Origin: Mesorhizobium sp. ZC-5
Lineage (GTDB): Bacteria; Pseudomonadota; Alphaproteobacteria; Rhizobiales; Rhizobiaceae
Reading direction: 5' to 3'
Length of the DNA: 64,000 nucleotides
NCBI RefSeq assembly: GCF_025753855.1
Contig: NZ_JAOWPT010000012.1
Coordinates: 1 to 64,000, forward strand
Shown in pieces: positions 33,344-42,884 of the stretch. A program made the translations under genes and the position numbers. The notes beneath the pieces were generated by a model. That model was given only the letters and a program-made list of their open reading frames with translations, ran no database searches and was not told where the DNA came from. Each line of letters starts with the position of its first letter. Positions within the stretch are counted from its first letter, which is position 1.

Positions 33344-33826
33344 TCACGCGGGATCGTCGATGGCAACCAGTCCTTCGTCCTTGATCTGGCGTATGGTCAG
33401 TGCCGTACGCACCGTGTCGACGTTCGGTGTCGAGGTCAGTTCCTCGATGACGAAGCTCTGGAATGTCCCGAGGTCGCTTGCCACGCAATGCAGCAGGAAA
33501 TCGGATTCGCCCGATACCATCCAGGCGCGCCGCACCATCGGCCAGTTGCGGGTGCGGTCGGAAAACGCCTTCAACTCGACCTCATGCTGGTGATGCAGGC
33601 CGATAAGGCAAAAGGCGACGACATCGAAACCCAGGGATTTGCTGTTCAGCAATGCCCGGTAGCCGCGGATGATGCCGGCGTCTTCCAACCGTTTGACGCG
33701 CCTCAGGCACGGTGGTGCGGAGATGCCGACCCGCTTTGACAGTTCGACGTTGGTCATGCGGCCGTCGTCCTGCAGTTCCCTCAATATCTTCCAGTCGATG
33801 GAATCGAGGTCTGCTTTCAGCGGCAT
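33344..33826 (-). CDS. lrp: Lrp/AsnC-family transcriptional regulator
   Basis: A 160-residue regulator with an N-terminal helix-turn-helix ('LDSIDWKILRELQDDGRMTN', 'LSKRVGISAPPCLRRVKRL') and a C-terminal RAM domain that binds amino acids and drives oligomerisation. It is first in an operon with the lpsC-like glycosyltransferase. In Sinorhizobium the orthologous unit is activated by LsrB, whose gene is close by here. It is divergent from trxB across 269 bp that hold both promoters and no other gene. Confidence 0.93.
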   Translation of the reverse strand: MPLKADLDSIDWKILRELQDDGRMTNVELSKRVGISAPPCLRRVKRLEDAGIIRGYRALLNSKSLGFDVVAFCLIGLHHQHEVELKAFSDRTRNWPMVRRAWMVSGESDFLLHCVASDLGTFQSFVIEELTSTPNVDTVRTALTIRQIKDEGLVAIDDPA

Positions 33827-34083
33827 TTAATTCACTCCGGGCATCGGCGGCGCAAGAATCTGTCGCTCGCTTGAAATTAAACTATCGGAAGATGCCCGCT
33901 CGGCCAAGTTCTGCCACGGCCTTGACAAGGATTTCATGGCATTGGGCCAAAACCCGCGGTGGAATGCCAAAGCTTTCCGGGGAGGAACGATTCGTCGCCT
34001 TGCATCAGGGGTCTGGCAACACCTAAATTACGGCGGAATGGATTCATATCCGCCCGGCGCATCTTTGGTGCCGGCCGACATAG

Positions 34084-35070
<987 letters not shown>

Positions 35071-35095
35071 GCCGCCGATAGACTGAGGGGTCGGC

Positions 35096-35992
35096 ATGTC
35101 ACTGGACTGGGACAAGTTACGCGTGTTTCACGCAGCGGCGGAGGCTGGGTCGTTTACCCATGCAGCCGAGACGCTGCGGCTTTCGCAATCGGCCATTTCG
35201 CGGCAGGTGAGCGCGCTGGAGAACGATGTCGGCGTGCCGCTCTTCCATCGCCACGCCCGCGGCCTGGTGCTGACCGAGCAGGGCGAGATCCTCTATCGCA
35301 CCGCTCACGACGTGCTGATGAAGCTCGAGAACGTCCGCACGCGGCTGACAGAAGCGAAGGATCGGCCGTCGGGCGTGCTGCGTGTGACGACCACGGTCGG
35401 TCTGGGTACAGGATGGCTGACCGACCGCGTCCAGGAGTTCACCGACCTCTATCCCGACATCCAGCTCCAGTTGGTATTCGCCAATGAGGAACTCGACCTG
35501 ACGATGCGGCAGGCCGACTGTGCTATCCGTCTGCGCCAGCCGCAGCAGCCTGACCTTATCCAGCGCCGGTTGTTCACCGTGCACCTGCATCTCTTCGCGG
35601 CGCCGTCCTATCTCGAGCGCTACGGTAGGCCGACAACGGTGAAGGATCTCGACAAGCATCGCATCATCACCTTCGGCGAACCGGTGCCCAATTTCCTGCG
35701 TGAACTGAATTCGCTCGAAACGCTTGGCCGGCTTGATGGCGATCGGCGGCCGGCAACCTTGCAGATCAACGACCTGATGTCGGTGCGCCGGGTGGTCAAG
35801 CGGGGTGTGGGCATAGCCATGCTGCCGGATTACATGGCTGACAAGGATTCCAGCCTCGTGCAGGTCCTGCCGGAGATCGAAGTGCCGTCCTTCGACACGT
35901 TTTTCTGCTATCCCGAAGCGATGAAAAATCAGGCAAAGCTCAAGGCTTTCCGTGATTTCGTATTCTCAAAAGCCCGCAGCTGGTCATTCTGA
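35096..35992 (+). CDS. lsrB: LysR-type regulator LsrB/VtlR
   Basis: A 298-residue LysR regulator: winged helix 'DKLRVFHAAAEAGSFTHAAE' with 'LSQSAISRQVSALE', then an inducer domain at about 92-295. Its place right after trxB and before an AbcR-type sRNA matches lsrB of Sinorhizobium and vtlR of Agrobacterium and Brucella. Those regulators respond to oxidative state, control LPS genes (lrp3-lpsCDE) and activate the sRNA AbcR2. Cys residues occur in 'RQADCAIRLR' and 'TFFCYPE', of interest for redox sensing. Function is assigned from synteny and family. Confidence 0.88.
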   Translation: MSLDWDKLRVFHAAAEAGSFTHAAETLRLSQSAISRQVSALENDVGVPLFHRHARGLVLTEQGEILYRTAHDVLMKLENVRTRLTEAKDRPSGVLRVTTTVGLGTGWLTDRVQEFTDLYPDIQLQLVFANEELDLTMRQADCAIRLRQPQQPDLIQRRLFTVHLHLFAAPSYLERYGRPTTVKDLDKHRIITFGEPVPNFLRELNSLETLGRLDGDRRPATLQINDLMSVRRVVKRGVGIAMLPDYMADKDSSLVQVLPEIEVPSFDTFFCYPEAMKNQAKLKAFRDFVFSKARSWSF

Positions 35993-36040
35993 CGGCGCTA
36001 ACTGTCTAGTTTTTCTACATAAATTCTAAAAATACGCACT

Positions 36041-36056
36041 CATGCAAAAATGCATG
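36041..36056. promoter_or_regulatory. palindrome upstream of the AbcR sRNA, candidate LsrB/VtlR site
   Basis: CATGCA, AAAA, TGCATG: a perfect 6-bp inverted repeat about 57-72 bp before the predicted sRNA start, the usual distance for a LysR recognition site. The neighbouring lsrB gene encodes a plausible binder. Confidence 0.5.
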
Positions 36057-36112
36057 GGTGAAATGCAGAGGGAAAGCTTGTTTTTTGGGCAAGAGGCGCC
36101 CATATCTCAATC

Positions 36113-36229
36113 ATCTCCTGGGCGCGTTCCTCCTCCCATTAGCGCCCAGTGAGTGTTCCCCTCTGGAGGTTTAGCCCTAACGGGCACTTCCAATCAACTC
36201 AGCCGGATCGTTTCGATCCGGCTTTTTTG
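36113..36229 (+). ncRNA. abcR: AbcR-type (alpha-r15) small regulatory RNA
   Basis: About 117 nt downstream of lsrB. CTGGGCGC (36118-36125) pairs with GCGCCCAG (36142-36149) and presents the loop GTTCCTCCTCCCATTA, whose CCUCCUCCC is complementary to ribosome binding sites, the hallmark of AbcR RNAs. It ends in a strong terminator, AGCCGGATC/GATCCGGCT at 36201-36223, with T6. A likely -35 TTGTTT (36078-36083) and -10 CATATC (36101-36106) place the start near 36113. AbcR RNAs act with Hfq to silence many ABC-transporter mRNAs. Sinorhizobium and Agrobacterium carry tandem copies here; I see one clear copy. Confidence 0.82.
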
Positions 36230-36555
36230 TTGCCTTTTTTCTCGAGCTTCCCGACGATTTTTTCGTCTCTAAAATGCAATCGGGTTTCGGCGAACGTAGC
36301 ATCGGAAACGCTGTGTCGGGTTACATATAACGCCGCCTGCGTTTGACGTAACAGTCACATGTAACGTCAGGTAACCTTATGGCCGGCGAGACGGACAGGT
36401 AGACCTGTTGTCAGGACGCGATGTTGTCCGCCGGGAGATGGGGGCATCACTCGGCAGACGGGCTCAGCAACCTTCGCGTCCAGCTTTATTCGTCCGCCAC
36501 CATGGCGGCAGACCGCGGCGGACCTGCCGTACCGCCTCCCGCGGTTACGGTCCGC
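36230..36555 (+). other. non-coding stretch with possible structured RNA
   Basis: No convincing gene. After AbcR the DNA contains short inverted repeats such as ACAGGT-AG-ACCTGT near 36398-36411 and CCGGCG...CGCCGG, a TATAAC box near 36327, and then the large terminator at 36556-36590. A second small transcript on the plus strand is possible, but I do not recognise a family. Confidence 0.3.
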
Positions 36556-36590
36556 AAAAAACGGCGCCCGGTACCCGGGCGCCGTTTTTT
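36556..36590. terminator. bidirectional terminator beside the EF-G-like gene
   Basis: A 16-bp perfect stem (AAAAAACGGCGCCCGG with its complement) and a 3-nt loop, with T-runs on both strands. It ends the minus-strand EF-G-like gene, 15 bp past its stop, and could also end a plus-strand RNA from the AbcR side. Confidence 0.9.
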
Positions 36591-36605
36591 TGTTTGATGC
36601 GAAGC

Positions 36606-38657
36606 TCAGGCGGCCTTGCCGTTTGCGTTCATCGCTTCGTCCGCCAGCCGGCCGGTCAGTTCCGCCATGTGGTCGAAGTGGGCACTATAACTGGCGACGC
36701 CCGCAGTGGCGGAACGCAATTCGATGATGAGGTCGCCGATCGCCGATTGCGGCATGGTCGCTTCCACCACATCCCAGCCCGGCCAGCCGGGCCGAGCGTC
36801 GAAGCCAAGGATCTGTCCGCGCCGTTGCGGTACGATCGCAGTCACCTTCGCGGTCGCGTCGTTGGGCGTATAGATGTCCACCTTCATGATGGGTTCCAGC
36901 AGAACCGGCGAACATGCCGCCATGCCTTCCTTCATGGCGAGCTTGGCCGCCATCTGGAATGCCATGTCGGACGAGTCGACCGAATGGTACGAGCCATCCG
37001 ACAGGTTGACCGACACATCGACGACCGGGAATCCCATTGGCCCCGATTTCAGATAGTCGCGCACGCCGGCCTCCACGGACTGGATGTAGGTCTTGGGAAC
37101 GACGCCGCCGGTAATCGTGTCGGTGAACTGGAAGCCGCTGCCGCGTGGCAGTGGCTTGATGTCGATCACGACATCGCCGAACTGGCCGTGGCCGCCCGAC
37201 TGTTTCTTGTGGCGGCCGCGTTGCGACACCGATTTGCGGATGGTTTCGCGGTAGGGAACCGCCGGTGCATGCCCGTCCACGGGTATCTGGTTCCTGCCCT
37301 CCAGGCGTTCAATGGTGACGCGCAAATGCATTTCACCATGTCCCGAGATGACCATCTCGCTGGAATCCTGATGGTGCTCGATGCGCAGCGATGGGTCTTC
37401 TTCGGCGATGCGGTGGATGGCTGCCGAGAGTTTCACATCATCCTTGCGTTCTCTTGAACGCAACGCCACTGAGTAAACAGGCTGCGGAACCTCCAAGCCG
37501 ACCAGCGCCGGGATGCCGCCCTTGACCGAACTCAGCGTGGCGCCGGTCTTGACGTCGTCGAGCTTGCCCAGCGCGACCGTATCGCCGGCTTTGGCGGATG
37601 CGAGCTTTGCCTGGTCCTTGCCGAGCATGCGGTAGATGCCGGAGACTTTTGCGGTATCTCCGCCGGAGATGGTCAGTTCGGCGCCGTCTGTCACCGCGCC
37701 GGAAAGAATGCGCGAGATCGACAGCTTGCCGCCATGGGCGGTGTGTATGGTCTTCATCACCTGGACGACGGTGTTGCTGCCCTCGGGCACGCCGAGTCGC
37801 TTGCGGGTCGCGGCGACGTCCGGAGCGTCGTGACGAATGGCCTTCAGAAGCCGCAGCACGCCGTTGCCTTTTTCAGCCGAACCGATGAGAACGGGGGTGA
37901 CCAGGCCGTCGCGCACGTCTGCCGCCAGATCGTCGAAGATCGCATCCTTCGGCGGATCGATCTCGTCCAGCAATTGCTCCATCAACTGGTCGTCATGGTC
38001 GGCCAGCGTTTCGAGCATCGAGAACCGCGCCTCGATCTCGCGGGCCTTTTCGTCGCTCGGAATCTCGGCGATCTCGCTCTCGGCATATTCGCGATAGATG
38101 TAGGCGCGCTCGAGCGCCAGATCGATCGAGCCGATCACGATGCCTTCCTTGCGCAACGGAATCTGGCGGAGCAGCAGAGGCGCGCTGCTGGTCGGCTGCA
38201 GCAGTTTCAGCGTGTCGCGGACGCCGGCGTCGCCCTTGTCGATCTTGTTGAGGAACAGAATGCGCGGGACACCGAGATCATCGAGCTTGCGCATGATGAG
38301 CTGCAAGGCAGGGATCTTCTTCTCGTCGGCTTCCGCGACCACGACGGCGATGTCGCAAGCTGCGAGCGTCGGTTCGGCCTCGAAGGAAAATTCGATGGAG
38401 CCGGGGCAATCGATGAAGGTCAGGCTTTCGCCCATGAATTCGGTTGTCGCTGCCGCTGCCTCGATGCTCATCTGGTGAGCGCGGGCTTCGGGCGAGTGAT
38501 CTCCCACCGTATTGCCGGACGAGACCTGGTTCTGGCGGGGAATTGCGCCCGTTCGGGCTAGGATTGCTTCGAGAAGTGTCGTCTTACCGCTTGCAAAGGG
38601 ACCGACTATGGCGATGCATTTCGGTCCCGTGCGTCGTCCTCCGGCGCGATTACCCAT
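36606..38657 (-). CDS. EF-G-like GTPase (second elongation factor G type)
   Basis: A 683-residue translational GTPase. G1 'GPFASGKTT' near residue 18, G3 'DCPGS', and G4 'NKID' are visible; the domain order G-II-III-IV-V is kept, including 'RGRHKKQSGGHGQFGDVVID' in domain IV. The G-domain is shorter and more divergent than in canonical FusA, as in the EF-G2 group, whose job is unclear. The start is set at ATG 38657, with GGAGGT upstream; the open frame continues 117 nt before it without support. It is divergent from the cupin gene. The main fusA is not in this window. Confidence 0.9.
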   Translation of the reverse strand: MGNRAGGRRTGPKCIAIVGPFASGKTTLLEAILARTGAIPRQNQVSSGNTVGDHSPEARAHQMSIEAAAATTEFMGESLTFIDCPGSIEFSFEAEPTLAACDIAVVVAEADEKKIPALQLIMRKLDDLGVPRILFLNKIDKGDAGVRDTLKLLQPTSSAPLLLRQIPLRKEGIVIGSIDLALERAYIYREYAESEIAEIPSDEKAREIEARFSMLETLADHDDQLMEQLLDEIDPPKDAIFDDLAADVRDGLVTPVLIGSAEKGNGVLRLLKAIRHDAPDVAATRKRLGVPEGSNTVVQVMKTIHTAHGGKLSISRILSGAVTDGAELTISGGDTAKVSGIYRMLGKDQAKLASAKAGDTVALGKLDDVKTGATLSSVKGGIPALVGLEVPQPVYSVALRSRERKDDVKLSAAIHRIAEEDPSLRIEHHQDSSEMVISGHGEMHLRVTIERLEGRNQIPVDGHAPAVPYRETIRKSVSQRGRHKKQSGGHGQFGDVVIDIKPLPRGSGFQFTDTITGGVVPKTYIQSVEAGVRDYLKSGPMGFPVVDVSVNLSDGSYHSVDSSDMAFQMAAKLAMKEGMAACSPVLLEPIMKVDIYTPNDATAKVTAIVPQRRGQILGFDARPGWPGWDVVEATMPQSAIGDLIIELRSATAGVASYSAHFDHMAELTGRLADEAMNANGKAA

Positions 38658-38882
38658 GACTGACCTCCACTCAGGCGTTTCCCTGTGAGCGGCGGCCGGC
38701 CTGTCGACCGTCGCGGGTATTTTTGTCAGCCTCCTGCCTTGCCTTATCGTCACACGGCTTTGCGAATGGGGCAAGAAAAATAGGGACTATAGGTCGCCGG
38801 CGAACGACTGCCATGCGGTTGCGCTGCAACTCATATCGGCCGAAGGTACTGTCTAACCGCAAACGGCTGAGGATTACCAACG

Positions 38883-39278
38883 ATGAAGATCATACCCTGC
38901 GGGAGCGTTCAGACTATTGTTGCGCCCGACGCATATTTCACCGGCCGCGTCCTGCAGACGCCGATCATCGAGAAGGAGGCGCCCGCAAGGCTGCGGGCCA
39001 CGATGGTCCAATTCGAACCCGGTGCACGCACAGCCTGGCACACGCACCCGTTCGGACAGACGCTGTTTGTGGTTTCGGGCGCCGGTCGCGCCCAGAGCTG
39101 GGGCGAGCCGGTTTTCGAGATCAAGGCAGGCGACGTGGTTTCATTCGCGCCAGGCGAAAAGCATTGGCACGGTGCCGGCCAGTCGACGGTCATGGCCCAC
39201 ATCGCCATGCAGGAAGCGCTCGACGGCAAGGCTGCCGACTGGCTGGAAAAGGTTACCGACGAGCAGTATGGCGGGTGA
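38883..39278 (+). CDS. cupin-domain protein
   Basis: A 131-residue single-cupin protein. Motif 1 is seen in 'AWHTHPFGQTLFVVSGAGR' with His-x-His for metal binding, and motif 2 in 'GDVVSFAPGEKHWHGA'. The pattern resembles the TM1287/GtHNL-type small cupins, some of which are Mn-dependent hydroxynitrile lyases or decarboxylases. The role here is unknown. It is cytoplasmic and apparently a single gene, divergent from the EF-G-like gene and convergent with aatA. Confidence 0.88.
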   Translation: MKIIPCGSVQTIVAPDAYFTGRVLQTPIIEKEAPARLRATMVQFEPGARTAWHTHPFGQTLFVVSGAGRAQSWGEPVFEIKAGDVVSFAPGEKHWHGAGQSTVMAHIAMQEALDGKAADWLEKVTDEQYGG

Positions 39279-39316
39279 GGCGACTGCCCTCCGCCGGAGC
39301 GAAGGGCAGGGCATTC

Positions 39317-40642
<1,326 letters not shown>

Positions 40643-40706
40643 TTAACGGGCGGTAAAATCTTGAGCAGCTATGGTTCTCCGTCAATCCTGACGGAATGCC
40701 GGAGCA

Positions 40707-41615
40707 ATGAACGTGTCGGGCAGTAGCGGATTCGCTCCAATCATCCGGCAAGACGACGGCACCTTTGCCGGCGTCTGGGGCCCTTTTGCGTTGAAGACGG
40801 CTTTCCAGCCGATCTTCACCTTTCAGGAAGACCGACTTTTCGCGGGAGCCTTCGAAGGCTTGATCCGGCCGCTACGCGATGGCGAGCCCGTCCCGCCCAC
40901 CACTTTCTTCAATTCGGTTCCGGCAAGTGAGCGGCTGCATGTCGAGACGTTGACGCGTACATTACATTTACAGAATGCCGGCGTATGCCTTGATCCCGAG
41001 GCATCGATCTTCATCAATTTCGATCCGTCGGTGTTCGATGAGAAGAGCGTCGCCGACGCCGCCTTGAGCGATATGCGGCTTGTGCTCCAGGCTGCCGCCA
41101 TCGACCCCAGGCGGGTTGTCTGCGAAGTCACCGAGCAGAAATCCGCATCGGAGGCTGCACTCTACCGCTTCGTGCAGGCGCTCAAGCTGCACGGTTTCCG
41201 CATCGCCATCGACGACTACGGTTCGGCGGATTCGGATATTCACCGCGTAAGAGGGCTGAAACCCGACATCGTCAAATTCGATGCCCAATGGATCACGCGG
41301 CTGATGGAGACCGGACCGGGTTTCGCCTTGCTGTCGACGATGGTTTCGGCTTTCACCGAGCAAGGCATAAAAACGGTATTCGAAGGCATCGAGGAATCCT
41401 GGCAATTGGAACTCGCCGAGAAATCCGGTGCGTCGATGGTGCAGGGCTACGTCTTGGCGAGACCGCAAATCGCCTCCACGCGATTGGCACTCGATTACCC
41501 GGCGCTTGGCAAATCGCCCGGCGCAGCGACATCGAGCGAATACCCCGGGACCGGACCTCACGAGCACAAGGGACCTGCGCGCGGCGTCTTCGGCCGGCGG
41601 GTCAAATTGCCATAG
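40707..41615 (+). CDS. EAL-domain protein (possible c-di-GMP phosphodiesterase)
   Basis: A 302-residue stand-alone EAL protein. The signature is changed to E50-G-L ('FEGLIRP'), but the other residues needed for metal and c-di-GMP seem present: Asn104 in 'FINFD', Glu140/Glu143 in 'CEVTE', Asp169-Asp170 in 'IDDYG', Lys190 in 'IVKFD', Glu226 in 'FEGIE', and Gln246 in 'VQGY'. Activity is therefore possible. It has no membrane segment or sensor domain and a disordered basic C-terminal tail after residue 265. It opens a run of four same-strand genes of c-di-GMP and HerA type. Confidence 0.85.
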   Translation: MNVSGSSGFAPIIRQDDGTFAGVWGPFALKTAFQPIFTFQEDRLFAGAFEGLIRPLRDGEPVPPTTFFNSVPASERLHVETLTRTLHLQNAGVCLDPEASIFINFDPSVFDEKSVADAALSDMRLVLQAAAIDPRRVVCEVTEQKSASEAALYRFVQALKLHGFRIAIDDYGSADSDIHRVRGLKPDIVKFDAQWITRLMETGPGFALLSTMVSAFTEQGIKTVFEGIEESWQLELAEKSGASMVQGYVLARPQIASTRLALDYPALGKSPGAATSSEYPGTGPHEHKGPARGVFGRRVKLP

Positions 41616-41893
41616 CCGAAATGGCATCGGATCAGTAGCAGACGACAAACCACAAATCGTCCCGGTTGCATTAACTGCCGGTCAAACTCCTCCTGTTATG
41701 TTCTGCCCAAAGCCGAAGAAGAGCTGAACAGGGCAGGTCGTGTATAAGGGTCTGGGTTTCCCGGCGCATCCGTTCGGATCGCTGGCATTCACGTTTTTCG
41801 GGCACCGGTCGCAACGACCGCATTGGTGCTCGGCATCGCTATGCCGCCCTTGCTTCTCCAACTCGGTGCTTCCATGCCTGGAGAGGTCGGTCC

Positions 41894-42757
41894 ATGGCTG
41901 AGGGCTTCCCGGAGGAATACGAAGTCGACAGGGCGATCTTTGTCGATGAGGTCGGGCTGGAGATCGGAATTTACGGGCAATATCGCCTGAAAACCTCTTA
42001 CCAGCCGATTTTCAGACGCGAAGGATCGAACCTCGTTCCTTTCGCCCTTGAGGCGCGTGTGGCGCCATATCGCGAGGGCCAGCAGACGACCGCCACCGAA
42101 TTTTTCGATGTGGTGCCATCGGCGGACAGGCGATTTGTCGAAGCGGTCTGCCGGACATTGCATTTGCGCAATCACCGCAATCTCGGCGCCGACGACGCCG
42201 CGAGCCTGCAGCTTTATCTCACGGTGGATCCGCGCCTCGAAATGCAGGGTCAAAACTCAGGCCTGCTGGCTTCGATCACCAGACTGGCCGAAGAATCGGA
42301 CCTGTCTCCCGGCATGATCACGTGCGAAATCCTTGATGCACCGACGCTATCGACGAAAGCGCTTGCGGCGACCGTGGATGCGTTGCGTGACTATGGAGTG
42401 CGGGTTTCGATTGCCGAATTCAGGGTGGGTAAATCCGCGATCGACCGCATCATGCGGATCGAGCCGGACGTCATCAAGATCGATGGAGCCTGGTTCCGCA
42501 ACGTACAGGACAGCGCCGAAACCGCCGTGCTCTTTCCGGCGGTCATAACGGCGTTTCAGGGACTTGGCGCCAACCTCCTGGTGCAGGGTATCGAAACGCC
42601 TTTTGAACTGGACGCAGCATTGAAATCGAACGCCAACTACCTGCAGGGTGTGCTGCTGGCGCGCCCGGCTCTAGTCGGGACGATCGTAGACGACAGGCCT
42701 CGGCCGATTACCTACTTCACGGAGCAGGACCGCAAGATCATGCCAACCCGGAGTTAA
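41894..42757 (+). CDS. degenerate EAL-domain protein (inactive paralogue)
   Basis: A 287-residue protein aligning with the upstream EAL gene across its length, sharing 'SYQPIF' and 'LQGVLLARP'. Key catalytic positions are lost: the DD pair is Ala174-Glu175 ('IAEFRVG'), the Asn is Thr110, the second Glu of the E-x-x-E is Asp148, and the loop Glu is Gln231. Lys195, Glu145 and Gln251 remain. It should not cleave c-di-GMP but might bind it or a protein partner. GAGAGGT precedes ATG 41894. The pair looks like a tandem duplication with decay of one copy. Confidence 0.85.
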   Translation: MAEGFPEEYEVDRAIFVDEVGLEIGIYGQYRLKTSYQPIFRREGSNLVPFALEARVAPYREGQQTTATEFFDVVPSADRRFVEAVCRTLHLRNHRNLGADDAASLQLYLTVDPRLEMQGQNSGLLASITRLAEESDLSPGMITCEILDAPTLSTKALAATVDALRDYGVRVSIAEFRVGKSAIDRIMRIEPDVIKIDGAWFRNVQDSAETAVLFPAVITAFQGLGANLLVQGIETPFELDAALKSNANYLQGVLLARPALVGTIVDDRPRPITYFTEQDRKIMPTRS

Positions 42758-42884
42758 GCATCGTCCGACCGTCCGCTTCAATGAATAAAGTATTCACCAT
42801 GTCAAATTATTAAGTGCTTGCGCTTAACTCCACCGAAATTTGAAACCTGATATCAATGGCCGGATTGGCAGGCGGGGGCGTACT

